From NCBI GenBank assembly GCA_025738555.1, contig JAOVFP010000009.1:4154001-4218000 (forward strand): 64,000 nucleotides of DNA, read 5' to 3'. The notes below the pieces were generated by a model that was not told the origin of the DNA, did no database searches, and saw nothing but the letters and a program-made list of their open reading frames with translations. Positions within the stretch are counted from its first letter, which is position 1. Each line of letters begins with the position of its first letter. Position numbers and translations under genes: made by a program. The DNA comes from Cyathus striatus. Taxonomy: Eukaryota; Basidiomycota; Agaricomycetes; Agaricales; Nidulariaceae. This document shows, one piece after another, positions 32,830 through 45,041 of the stretch.

Positions 32830-33190
32830 ACATGGACTCCATGTAAATTTTCCACATAAAGTCCATGTATAAGCAATGTAGAGCTCCCATTATATATGCA
32901 TAGTCCATTTGTATTCCATGTAGTCCTTGTTCACTCCATGTGCATGGCTGAAATAGACCATTCTTTCTTTATTATAGTAAAAAACAATACAAGTAATATA
33001 AAACACCCTCAGAGGGAATTGAACTACAGACAAGGGGAACTGACCTAACAAAATTGCAGTTTGCTTTACCATGACACCAACGACACTTGCTGAATTGTCA
33101 ACACGGAGTCTACAAGACAAGTGGGCAGGTTCGGCAGTACCCAGCTATCAACAACGAACACGTATGTGCCGCCAACATTGATGACATGTT
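32830..33190. other. No gene seen; weak tRNA-like block
   Basis: Bases 33000-33085 on the minus strand contain GTAGTTCAATTCCC, similar to a tRNA B box, but with no matching A box or tail. Nothing else is recognised. Confidence 0.3.
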
Positions 33191-35630
33191 ACTCTCATGT
33201 TCCTCCCTGTTCCCTGCACTTCGGCTCCTCCAGCTCCTTTCTCTCCTGCACTTCCTCCTTCCCCCCATCTGGTCTTGCCGGGGATGAGTGTTCATTCTCA
33301 ACTTTCCTCCGTTCCCTCCCCTTGTCTTACAAGGGATGAAAACAAGCACTGTCTCATCCCTCCCTCCGCTCTCCTCTCCCCTCGCACTCACCCTCTCTCC
33401 CCCTCCGCTCATCCTCTGGTCCTCATCTTGCAAGCGACGAGAGCCATGGTTCATTGGTGCAACACCGGCCTCTTCCCCTCTCTTCTCCCACAACTGACTG
33501 TAACATCCCTCACAGCGTCATCTACGCATCGTAGATGGCCACGTCAACTTGCCAACCCCCCTCCTCTCGCCCAAGATGCTCCCTCCTCCCTTGTCCTCCC
33601 TGTGTTGCGAAGACAACATCGCCCTGTCATCCGGCCCCCTCTTCCCTCTTCCATGCATCATCACATAGGACCTGCCACGTTGCCTCACCCACCAACTCCA
33701 AGATGCTCTCAATGCATATGTTGGAGCGAGGTAAGCTATTTCCCCCAGCTCGAGTCCCACCTGCTAGTTTACATCCCACAGCGTCATCAACGCTACGTAG
33801 TCATAGTCGGCCATGTCAACTCGCCAAGCCGCTCATGATGCCTCCTCCTTGTCCTCTCTACAAAGAAAACGACACCATGGCATCCAGCCCCCCCCCCCCT
33901 TCGCATTAATAGCAATAACAATACCACTCGCAAAAATGGTGTTGTTACCATATTATCAAGCCCCCTCCCCTTCTCCTTGCATCGAGACGACGACGACACT
34001 TATCCCGTCATTGGCTAGAATGGTAGAATAGCCTCGACGTAATGTCATCCACCCCCCTCTTCCTCTAATCCTCCCTCTGTGTGACGACGATGGCAAGCCT
34101 CCTTCCACACCCATGGTCACGTCTCCCATCGCGCATCACCCCCATGACGATGAGTGCCGCCGCATCGTCTCTCTTGTCCCCACCCACCCTCCTTCTGAAT
34201 CCTTTCCCCTCGTCTTGCAAGTGACAAGTATGGTACTGGGGCAGCAACATCCCAACGAGTGCTGCCACGTCATTCCCTCCCCACCTATCTCTCTATCTTG
34301 CAAATGATGAGTGCAGCTTCAGGGACAGCATTGTCACGACGACGAACGATGAACGCCATTTCGTCGTCCCTCTCTTTCTCTCCCTCCCTCCACCTCTCGT
34401 CTTGCAAGTGACGAAGATGAGCGCCGTCTAGCCTTGCCATGCCATGACGTCTCGCCCCTCCTTTCCTCTCCCTCTCATGCCTCGTCTCGCAAGTGACGAA
34501 GGCGAACGTCTACCCTCACCCTCTTTCCTCCTTCTCTCATCACACACCATCGTCTCAACGTCGACAACACATAAGACCCACCACCCGATTCCTCCTCCTC
34601 GAGGCCTCCTCCCTCACCTCCATGCTTCGTCTCGCAAATGATGAGTACCACTTCGCCCATGCGTCATCACCAGAAAAGCCCCCCTAGTTCCACCCCATTC
34701 TCACCAACATCCACCACCTCTATCCCCACAGCGTAATCGATAACATGTAGGACTCGCTACTCCGCCCACCCCACTGCAACTTCCCTCCTCACCAAGCCGG
34801 TCATCTCGCTGACAGCGGCCCCTCCTACCTCCTCCCAGCGTCACAGAGACAACGACACTGCCGGCAAGAATATCGTTGAGCCACGACATCCAGCCCCCTC
34901 TCCTTCCCCCTACCCTGTGTCACGATGATAATTACACATCATCCAGCGCCCCCTCCTCCGCTGCCTCACGACAAGGACAACGACGCCTGCCCCATTGGCA
35001 ACGTCACTACCACCCCCTCCTCCCTCTTCCATAATGTCGTCTCATGCATGACTCTCTTCGCCACGTCAACCAGCCCCCTTCCTCCACCCTCCCCTACTCC
35101 TCCCTCCTCTTTCCTCCTCCCCTGCATTATGATGACGACGCCACGTCATTCATCCTCCCTCCCTCCTCCCTGCGTCACGACAAATAATGACTGGTGTCTT
35201 CGCAACACTCTACCACCACCACTCCCTCTCCCCGCCAATGGCATCGTCTCCCACCACCAACAGCCCATCTCCCATTCACCCACCTTGCCATCTCCCACCA
35301 CCACACCTCCACTACCGCCTCGTCCCCTCCTCGCTATGTCCTCACCTCCATTACCACCTCTTCACTGTGTCGTCATTGCCACCCACACCTCACGCGCCCA
35401 CACCTTCACTGTTGTGTGCCTCCCTTTAAGGCTCTTCGCATGGTTGATGACGTTGTCAAGATTTCCAACATCCGCAAATGTCGTCCTGGTAAGGGTATGT
35501 GCATTGTGTTGCTCGCCTACTCCACCCCTTCCATTCTCCTACTCCCACCACGATGGCTGTCGCCTCGACAACGCTGACACATGTCGTTGGTGCCTCATGC
35601 TATGTCCCCTCAATTGACCAGCATCAGTGT
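33190..35630. repeat. Pyrimidine-biased low-complexity region
   Basis: The + strand is dominated by CCCTCC/CTCCTC words interspersed with GTCATCGACGAC- and ACGACGAC-type words. Long Pro/Ser/His-rich frames are open in several frames at once, which fits biased composition and not genes. It begins a few hundred bases beyond the telomeric tracts and may be old subtelomeric DNA. Confidence 0.7.
33269..34645. repeat. Dispersed copies of a palindromic 18-mer
   Basis: At least eight degenerate copies of TCGTCTTGCAAGTGACGA start near 33269, 33321, 33421, 34211, 34293, 34397, 34482 and 34626. The arms TCGTC and GACGA flank a TTGCAA core. They are all in one orientation and irregularly spaced (about 50-150 bases within clusters). 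They may be remnants of a tandem array with a unit of about 85-105 bp. Confidence 0.7.
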
Positions 35631-35759
35631 TGTACCATGGCAGCTTTTTAGAGGTAGTGTATTAGTATGTATTATAGCATTGATAATTGGTATTATATTG
35701 TATTGTACTGGAATTGTTAGTATAGTAATAATATATGTTATTTAAGTGTAAGTTGTGAG

Positions 35760-36790
35760 AGTGAGTGTATAGAGTGCATAGAGAGGTCGCGCGACGATGA
35801 CGTTGCATCAACACCTCGAGAACGAGAGGGGCTTTGCACGTCGTCATGAAGGAGGGAAGGAGGGGGATGGAAGGGGATGGAAGGGGATCGTTGTGGGCGA
35901 GAAGAGTGGTGGTGGGAGAGATGGAGACTGTTGGGAACACGGCAATGGTGACGGCAGGGGCTGTTGACAGCGCCGTCAATGACGAGCAAGGGATGGGGTG
36001 AGGAAGCATTGGGGCCATTGTGGAAGGTGGGCGTATCGTGATATTGGGCGTTATGCGCTTGCCGCCGCACACTGCTCTCGGCGTCCCTCCTGTCCCCCTC
36101 CTCCTTGTTGTGGCCATCCGGCGCTGGGTGCCTTCCGCCGTCCTCGCTCGCCTCGCTATATGCCCTCCACCACCGCTCCTGCCATGCACAACCCTCATCA
36201 TCCTCCCTGTCCTCGTTGTGGGCGTTGGCGTTGGAGCTGGTGTCGTGGGTGTTGGGCGCTGTTGTACGCATTGTCGTTGCAGGTATGGTTGGGGGTGTGG
36301 GTGGGGTTTGGCGCTGTGGACATTGTCGTTGCTGGTGGGGGCTGGTCTAGATTGAGAGGGGGAGACATTGAGGGGGCCTGTACGACGTGGAGTCAATGCT
36401 GTCCTTGCCGGTGGTGGCGGCGTATGCAGGAGGACGGAGAGGGAGGAGGGGAGCTGGGAGCGTGGTGTCGAAGCCGCTCCTTTCAGCGCCGGCATCGTCG
36501 TCATGCCACATGGAGGGGGCTGGAGGGGGCAGGATGACGTACCCATCGTCGTTGTCGTACACATGGGAGGATGAAGGAGGGGGGGCTGGGACATGCCATC
36601 CATGCCAATCCATCGTTGGGAGCTCGAAGGTGAGGGAAGAAGGGTTGGGGGAGAAGGAAGAGGGAGAGAGGAGAGGGGAGAGAGGAGAGGCCGGGGGGAA
36701 GGGAGGACCTGGCCACCTTCATCGTGACGCAGGAGAGGACGGCAGCTGGAGAATGGAAATGGCCATCTATGAGACATAGACGGCGCTGTG
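35760..36790. repeat. Purine-biased low-complexity region
   Basis: The + strand is dominated by GGAGGGG/GAGAGG words, the complement of the region to its left. Words such as CATCGTGACGCAGG near 36720 are inverted relatives of the CCTGCGTCACGA words near 35168. The 371-residue Pro-rich minus frame is probably a composition artefact. Confidence 0.65.
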
Positions 36791-36849
36791 GGGGATATGA
36801 GGTAGCTGGGGATGTACTGGTGAGCGGAGTGAGATGCTTACCTGGTGTC

Positions 36850-37610
36850 AACGGAGTCGTTAAGGGCTTGGAGACGTCTCGTTGACGACCTACGAAGACT
36901 TGAGGTGGGGTGAGGGGAACGTTGAGGTGGGGGCGAGTAGGTTGGGCGACGTGTATCGACCATCAGTAAAAAAGCGCCTCACGTACATTGGATTGGTGGC
37001 AAGGGAAAGTGCCGAAATCGTTTTATTAGTAATACATTCCCATAGCATAACTTTGATCCAATAGAAAGTGAATAAAATAATTCCGCTGCAATACATTGTA
37101 ATACAATCATTTCTGGGATATACAATGCTTGTACAACAGTTCCCGTTCATTGCAATGTCATTTTACATATATTATAATTTTCTTCCAATTTATTCCCATG
37201 GTCTCGACATAATACAAGTCCAACGCAAGATTTCTTGCGCATTACATCAATAGGCAACTATTTTACTAACATGTAATGGACGTACAATAATTCTTTCAAT
37301 CAGAGTAATAAACATCATATTACTATGCCAACTACTACTCTATGACATATAAAGAGGTATTATAACGTAGTATCATTATTATCGACAAAGAACTTGGGAG
37401 AATATTCCTGGCGAGTTATGTTAGGCTGACAGAACCAAGCTATTTATATGTAAAGTGAGAGAGTGTGTGAAGAGGGTGGCGTTAAACAAAGATATAGTGA
37501 TCATAGGTTTAGTGGATGACGATGAAGCTAACATGTTCGGAAAATTGGTAGGACTTGGTCTGTCTCATTGTGTCCTCTTTCATTCTCACGCATCCAGTCC
37601 TGGCTCTATC
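36850..37610. other. AT-rich DNA, no gene recognised
   Basis: Short unconvincing open frames only. AT-rich words such as AATACATTGTAATACAATC recur. Nothing else is seen. Confidence 0.4.
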
Positions 37611-37619
37611 TATCTTGGG

Positions 37620-38335
37620 TATCAATGTGGTTTTATCAAGCCCAAGGGCTCTGTAGATGGCACGGGAAATAGTTTACGGCAACATGTTTGGCACCACTAA
37701 CTGCAGCTATCGGCAGCTATCGTTGTCTGGGGCGAAACAAACCTGACGCCCTTTAAAACGATGAGTGCCCAGGGTGTCCAGGTGTCCGGGTAACTCTGCG
37801 AGTATTTCTTAGACTTGAAAATGAAGTTAAGCATACCTCGTCAATGATAATATCAAATTGCTTAATTCCAGTTGCAGTGTTATCCTACAATCATATAGCT
37901 AAATGACATTTCGGGGATAAAGCGCCAGACCAAAACACATGAAGTAATGTTGACTAACAGTGCTTCCAGAAGTAGCGAATTTGGTCCCGATACGAAGAGC
38001 TTGGTCACTAAATATGGTCAGTTTAGAGACATTCATGACTTGAATGATGATATCTTACTTATTGATAATAGTATTTCCTGAAATGACTACACTGGAGACA
38101 GTCACGTCTGAATTGATGGATCCCTGAGCAAAGAATCAACAACAGAAGGGAATGAGATGGGTAGAAGACACGAACCACCAAGATACCATGACCCACAGAG
38201 TAGTTTTTTCCCTTTAAAATGAGGTTAGATCCCTTGTTTATAGTGAGATAGTAATCCTATGGCAATGTTAGCGGATATTTCCCCCGATAGCACCTGCGTG
38301 ATATAGTATGGTATTCACCTGATTCTTCATAACAC
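37620..38335 (-). pseudogene. GH28 polygalacturonase remnant
   Basis: Small exons on the minus strand rebuild the C-terminal half of a pectin-cleaving glycoside hydrolase 28. Near 38330-38318: SVMKNQ, then an intron. 38256-38172: DYYLTINKGSNLILKGKNYS then VGHGILVV (family: QDDCxAINxGSNIxFxG...GGHGxSIGS). 38123-38059: GSINSDVTVSSVVISGNTII. 38007-37959: NDQALRIGTKFATSGST. 37884-37837: DNTATGIKQFDIIIDE. Further down, YPDTWTPWALIVLKGVRFVS and AVSGAKHVAVN. The catalytic Asp-Asp-Cys is now Asp-Tyr-Tyr, one donor gives a frame clash, and stops and shifts follow. The N-terminal half and signal peptide were not found. Confidence 0.75.
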
Positions 38336-38339
38336 TGTG

Positions 38340-39900
38340 ATATATATATATTTAAGTCAGGTTTAGCGTCCTCTGGGGCAAGCCCCATGTTGGACTTTAC
38401 AAGTGCGGCATTTAGACTATTTACTTTCCTTCCCACTCCCTTCCCACTCTCCCCTCCTCTGATCTCCCGTGTTTTCTAGTTTATCGTCTTGTTCTTTTTG
38501 AGTACCCATCCCCCTGAGGGGAGGAGCATAGTGTAGATTTGAACTGCCCTTGTGTGAAAGCAGGCCTCGTGTTCCGATGTGTTCAAGCGGTCGTCGAGTG
38601 CGCTGGAGATGGACTGGAGGCCGGCGCAGGGTGGCGCATCCCACAGTATGAATGCGGGTAGGGGTTTCATGCTGCCTTATTCTGGCCAGCACTTGACTAC
38701 TGCTTTTCGTGTATCTGTGTAGTATTGATTCTTTTTGTGATTTTTACATTTCATTGGAGTACCTCACCGATATACATCTGAGAACCGTTTTGTCGCTCCC
38801 ACAAATTGTAAGACTGCTTTGATTCCCTTCTCGTCGCTCATTAGAAACCCAAAGTCACGCGCTTTCCTCCCAAGCTTCTTGTTCATTTCGTGTTGTTCCA
38901 CAGTACATGTTGGATATTCGAATGTCACGAAAGTTGTAAAATCATTGCAATGTATTAAGGATTTATCATCAACACAATACAGTTGAAATACCTTAGTTAA
39001 GATATTATGATAACACTACAATACATCTTAAGGTACGGGCCATTACGAAATGTCTCTTATTAGTGTGGGTCGCATTATTATTAATATTAACCATTCTCTA
39101 ATATTTTACTACAGTTAAAATACAAGTACAACATTGCCCAAATAATATAATATGTACCCCTTTATTTTTTAAGATCAGTGTGTATATGATCCAGCTAACA
39201 CCCAGCGACATAACAGCCAATGGATGCGGTAGAATGGAGAAAAACGTGGGCAAGTGTTCGACTCAATACCTTAATGTGTGTGATAGGATTTAGTATTCAT
39301 AATCCTAGGATACTGCAGTCATGAGAACAATTGTGTGGGCTAAAGGAACGGCCCAGGAGAGTCGGGGCTAAATTGTACCTGATTCCGGAACTTAGACCTG
39401 TATTTGCCGAGAATACGTAAGATCCGGTGTATGGCTAACTAAAGTACTCGCACAAAACATATAAAAGGGCAGAGGACTTGCTGCTTATCACAGCTTCAAG
39501 AACACTTGGAGAGGGATCTAGCTAAGTCGTAAAATCTCCATAGGTAAGTTAAATTACCGGTAAGCATATTTCGTGACTGTTACTTACCCTGATTGTGTAT
39601 CAGCGGTGAAGTGTGCGTAGTTAGACTTACATGCTGATCACTGAATGTAGTACACCAGAATTAGTAAAAACCATTATTTTGGAATTACCTACTCTTTCTG
39701 ACCGGTTTCCTGTAGAGAAATAAGGAAGATATCTGATTTTACAAAAGGGGTTAAGTCTTTCTTGAAATCTATTGTAAGATTAGCTAGCTTTATAAAGCAT
39801 TTAGAGAAAAGCGTGTATTACAATCCCTATTACCAAGTTTTACAATGCTTTGTGTGGTTTCGTCCTCGTTTATAAACATTACGGCATGACCTTTGCATTA
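38340..39900. other. No gene recognised
   Basis: A minus frame at 38670-38476 (LWDAPPCAGLQSISSALDDR and onward) reads smoothly but matches nothing recalled. 38900-39170 is AT-rich with weak inverted words. 39480-39560 has intron-like boundaries, with no exon that can be followed. Confidence 0.35.
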
Positions 39901-39907
39901 AGGCATT

Positions 39908-40135
39908 TCAGAGCACCGTAATGCCATGCAGGGCAAACTTAGTTTTCATGACAAAGAGGAAATGATTTACTGTCTCTCGGACGGTTATGTGCAGTTGTTC
40001 CCAGCACATCTCGCACCTGCTGTATTCCGCTCGTTTGAATCGATGTAGGTAATCTGCCAGTGGGGCGCGTCCGGTACGTAACTGGATGATAATTGAGGTC
40101 TGAGGCCGTGACATTTCTAGTTTGCCAGTCAGGTT
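39908..40135 (-). pseudogene. Non-LTR retrotransposon ORF2 C-terminal fragment
   Basis: The minus frame reads MSRPQTSIIIQLRTGRAPLA, DYLHRFKRAEYSRCEMCWEQ, then VRETVNHFLF. This matches the region after the RT/RNase H in fungal LINEs: QLRTGHxPLNxxLxRI...CxxC...ETxxHFLFxC. The Cys-x2-Cys and the HFLF motif are present, but the last Cys is lost. Nothing of the RT is left nearby. Confidence 0.7.
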
Positions 40136-40139
40136 CCTA

Positions 40140-42690
40140 AATTTGCGATATATATAATTAGACCCGTGAGATAGGGACGATGATCGCGAGACAGAGAATG
40201 CAGGATTTACAAAAATTAAAACACATTAGAGTAGACTTTTAATGTAATTAATGATTTTTCACCAAGTTACGAGGGTATGTTGACAGGAGACTGGCCCAAC
40301 AGAGAGAACAACTCATGAGACAGGATCAAGGGTTCTATGTTTTATGACAGCATAGTGAAGAGGGAAATGGGTGATTGAAGGTTCCTAGTCAAAGGATCGC
40401 GAGCCGCTGGCACGTCCGTCCAGCATTAAGATTCTAAGGTTGAAAAGTGGGGTGTTAGCGGCGTAAACGAGAGCAATGACGATGCAATACGAGTCAGAAC
40501 TTTGAGACAAAGTTCTTGTGTGTCTCTGAATGAGTGAACTTGCAGTGAGAACAAAGAGCGAAAGAAGGCGATAAAGAACGATAGAGACGACGAAGAAACA
40601 CGAAAATAGGGGCTAAAAACGAGCTCTGACAGTGTGGTGAAGTTCACTGAATTATTAGAGACCTAGATACATGGTTTATATAGGAAAAGGATAGAAAATT
40701 ATACCAAAAAGAGCAAATAAAATTTCCTTAAGGCCAAGAATGTGATAGCTGATAGACGAGCGTTTCAAGGAGAGATAGTGAAAGGATTTTGTATATAAAA
40801 TGTGAAGAGAGATGAGGGTAGTAGGGTAGAGGTAAAGGATTGTAACGATGTTGGATAGGTGAAGATGAGATGTTGGTGTTGAGATCTCTCGCTTGTGAGC
40901 GAGTTCCAGACTTTCTAGCTTCACGTACGCATATCCGAGTGCTTGGGTGTATCTTTAACGTGATATTTCTTCAGGCATTGCGGGGAGTTCAGTCCGATTT
41001 CGAGAGCGTGGGGGGATGTTATGCAGGAGGAGGTGAAGGATGAGTTAGCGACGTGTACGCGTTCGAGGTTCGTTTACGTAGTAAGTCACGTGACTTCAAA
41101 GTCAACGCGTCTGCAGAACTCGTTAATATGTAGATTCCACCATGCAGGCGGAACGCCTGCTCGACAGTAGTTAGAACGAGGCATTTTATGTTGATAGTTA
41201 AGGCCTAAGGTCTCGGCAGTGCCTGAGTGACTGGCCCGTTGAAAGGAGCGGGAGATCGCAAAATTCATACGGGCTGATTACATAATGCACGTCGAACTAA
41301 TTTGTGTTGTTTGTTTTATGTACCTTGAGTTACCAAATAAATACATCACCGTAACGCCGTTACGCAAGCTTGGCCCGTGCACGCATACATTCGCTCACAG
41401 TGTATCTTGCCCAACTTTTGCTTCCTTTTCTCCCCACTTCCTCCCTTCCCTGCCCTCCTCCCGCTCCCTTACTCTTTCCCCTCTTCTTCCTTCCCTTCCC
41501 TTCCCCGTCCCATTCTTCCTGCTGTTCTCCTGCCATGCAGTATGTTCAGTGACACTTTCTTTCCTTTGCTCTATTCTTTCCTCCACTCTTCGTTAGTGGA
41601 TTCTTCGAAACGACATTTTAACCATTTTTTTCAGACGTTCGTCCACAGCAGATTGTTCTACTTGACACTTCAGAAGTGGGCTCTTCTGGATTGCTGCGCC
41701 CTCGTCAGGATGGTACCGTGGATCGGCAGCTGTGTGCGTTATCACGAGAGCAGGGACGAGGTAGTTATCAGGTTCTTCGTCGCCTAGCCTGCATCTGGGT
41801 GAATGGCAATTTCGTAGCGTAACATATACTGATGGTGGATATCTTATAGCGCCAAGTCCTACCAGTGGTCTCTGATCATCTTTATATTTTTGGTAGGTCT
41901 ACGCGTATTTTATACTTGTGTTCGTTTAATTTGTTCGGTCTTGTTGTCACCGTTGAATGTTCTGTATATCTCTTGTATTGTGTATAGTTGTTTTAGTATA
42001 GATTGTTTAAATTTGATTTTTGGTTTGCGTTTTAGCTGAATCTAAGAGGTATATAATGCATTGCATTGTTATGTAAGAATTCATTCCCACCGCTTTCCAA
42101 TGGGTGGGAAATATTCTATTGGATTATATTAGATTCCAAGCTTTCTATTGCATCAAAATAATTTTACTCCTTTACATGGCGACAAAATAATTGTTCTGGT
42201 ATGTATTTTAGCAATGTAATCCATTGCATTTCATGCTCACAACCCTATCCCATGCCGACAATTATTGCTGACTATCCCAAGCAACCCCGGCTTCCATGGC
42301 GCTCACGCGCTTTTTTACTGATGACGATGCTGGTCTTGAGGATGGTGGGCGTGCTAGTGTCGGGGTGGGGTTAAGAGGGAGACGTTGAACAGGGCTTGGA
42401 TGACATGGCATCGACACGAGCATAGACGAAAAAGAAAAGAAACGTTCGGATCCGAATGGGAACCGACGTTTCACCTCTTATCAGTCCGCTACGTATCCCG
42501 AGACGCCGTAGACACACGGATGGTTGACCGGGGCCTCGGCATCAAATCGATATGCCTAGTTCTGTTTATGTCAGGTATTTGCTAGCTATTATAACGATGA
42601 ATGTAGTGGTAGGAAAGCATCTATTATGTTACTGCGACTTCATTGTAATGTAGTTAGTCTATTAGTATTAATGATATATAAGAGTTATTA
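40140..42690. other. No gene recognised; possible LTR-like and hairpin fragments
   Basis: A GTGGGGGGATGTTATGCAGG polypurine-plus-TG junction at about 41008-41027 resembles the start of a Ty3-type 3' LTR, but no partner repeat is visible. 41640-41790 follows a TTTTTTTCAG acceptor-like site and stays open in two frames without a recognised motif. A TTCCCACC/GGTGGGAA hairpin lies at about 42084-42110. Confidence 0.35.
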
Positions 42691-45041
42691 TCGGGTCTTT
42701 ATAGTTTAATTAGGGGTAATGCTGACTGAGTCTTGCGCTTCTTATGCTCGCCTTCTGCATTCTTGCGCTGTGTACGCGCCTTTCGCTTTCCCTGCATCGT
42801 AAATCGATTCTGAGATGAGTTGTACGAATTAGACAGAACACCGCTTTCAATAGATGCCTTCAAAATCCGAGCGCCATCAGCATCAAGTGTTTTTGCTCTG
42901 TTAATAGAATTAGTCATCTAATAAATAACAGGTAGTTCCAACCCAACTTACAGTAAGATCGCCTGTAGAAGAGAGATTTGTAGAAGTAACTTGATTATCA
43001 TGCGCATGACTACCTTCAATGATGTTGGTATTACTTGGGAGAAGGTCCCAATGTTCCGGAAGCATAAGTGAGAGATGCCTATTTAACGAAGGGAGTAGCC
43101 ACGGATAACTGAGCTTATGGGACCACCAGTCTGTTATATATATATTCAGTATGACAATCAATAAAAGAAGAAGTAGACGGACCTTTAACCTTCCGATTAT
43201 ACTGTCCAACATGCTGACAATAATTGCGATAAGTGTCCACATCCACATCCGTTTCAAGAAGTGGAAATAATTGAAGGTAATTAAAAACCTCGTCTGATAT
43301 GTGTGATTTTAAGTTTAGAATGTCACTGAAATACATAAGTATGAGTTGTATAATTGATAAGCACATATATCTCATTACATACCGGGGAAAATGAACTAGA
43401 CATGTTTTCCACAATCGCATAAGAACTGCATCTGAACCGTCTAGTACAATGCCTGATATCACTGGATCATTAAGGCATCGAGCAAGGACCATGTCTCCAA
43501 ACCCTTGTGCCTGTGCACCCTCCGCATCTCCAATAACACCTAAAAGGGATGAACGAGGCGAGAAAATCCGAAAGTTAAGCTCGTGTCCAGTGATATCCTT
43601 CACACCATTAAATATCCCATTCCAAATGTAGCGAAATGCTTCACGCGTTGCTGTGTTTGTCCATACACGACCAATAACTAAGCCTGATTCGAAGTGTGAG
43701 GATGAATCCAAAGATTAAGTTGAAGAAAAATAATCTCACTTCGGTTTAATTTATTGACCCAAATTACCACCTTAAATTCGTTGGTATCCCCATGCACAAT
43801 CTTAAATGTGGTGTCCACCATAATCCAAAGTGCTTCGAGAAGGAACCCTGCAAGATATGCATTTAATGTAACCACTATATGGCGGTTGTCACCAAATATG
43901 TGAATGCTATGAATGTATCTGTCACTTTTGTTAATTCCCTTTCTTTCTTTCGCTCATGAATTACTCCTTATTATACATGTTATCAGAATTATGAGAAGTT
44001 ATAAATTACACAAATACATTACCTTCGATACCAACACCTGCAGGAATTTGCTTACCACGCTCTTCATGAACAATATCCCGATGTTTTCTATTGTTTATCA
44101 TGGATCCATGAAGCTCTTGAGGTAGATGACCATTAAGTAGTGTTCTAGTGGTCAATGCTATAAATAATTAAGTTAAATAAAACAAGAATATAGTAATTCC
44201 ATACCATTATCTACCTTTGATGTTGTGGCGGAAAGGGGACCAATGGCTTGAATACATCTGCGGTAATTATCCTGGACAGTGAACGGAACCTTGCGTGGAC
44301 GGAACGTTGGATGAGAGTGAGGTTTCCCAACCACAGGAATGATAAGAGCACAATAATCAGAGCTATCGACAGGAACAAACACTGATAACGTAGCATCACA
44401 GCGTGTATGATACAGAGTGCCAGTTTCTTGCTTTCCTACAGCAAGATGAATATAGCCTATTGATATATTTAAATTATTTTCACCGTGACACTGAAATATT
44501 GCAAAGAATGCACCACATTGTTTTGGTGGGGGGACACTTGCAGGATGAACAATATTAGTGCAATTGCCCATCAGTTTTTGCATACCCTGACTAATGCTAC
44601 CTGGTCGCGCAGGATCATAGATCTCAGAGTTTGAGAATAACTTTCTAAGAATTTCTCTGCATACACCGTTGGATTGGGGAATTGTGCGAAAGTAATGCCC
44701 AGCACCACACGAGTTGGCCCGGTGTGAACAGCCAATGTAATATTCTTCGAAGTTGGTCATTTCATGCTGCAAATTATATTAAGATTCACATATATTAGTG
44801 AGATATGTATAAAATGATATAACAGTAACCTTGCCTGTTTAAATCGACACAAGAGTGGCTTTCCATCACATTTATCTCCTGTGGGAAGCACTGCATCGCA
44901 GACTTCAGCAATAATACTATGGTAGAATCTACATGTTATGTAATTCATAAGTTTGAAGTACAAAAGCTGATAGATATACCACTTACGCAATTGTACACCC
45001 TACAACTGATGATGCTTCATTTTCCTCATATCCATCTCTAA

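Noticed and set aside
33000..33085. Possible second tRNA-derived SINE or tRNA gene on the minus strand
   Set aside because: Only a B-box-like GTAGTTCAATTCCC is present. The A box, acceptor pairing, tail and target duplication are missing.
33190..34700. CRISPR-like array made of the repeated 18-mer
   Set aside because: Copies are degenerate, unevenly spaced and in a eukaryotic context; there is no constant repeat/spacer pattern and no cas gene.
33087..36850. Many long Pro/Ser-rich open frames on both strands, up to 371 residues
   Set aside because: They overlap in several frames and follow the CCCTCC/GGAGGG composition. No motif, no splice structure and no family is recognised.
38476..38692. 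Minus frame reading LWDAPPCAGLQSISSALDDR and onward
   Set aside because: It reads smoothly, but no family is recalled and no start or splice partner was found, so it was not called a gene.
41008..41290. Possible solo or 3' LTR starting after a GTGGGGGG polypurine tract
   Set aside because: The PPT-TGTTATG junction looks right, but no second LTR, no matching CA end with a target duplication and no upstream pol sequence could be found.
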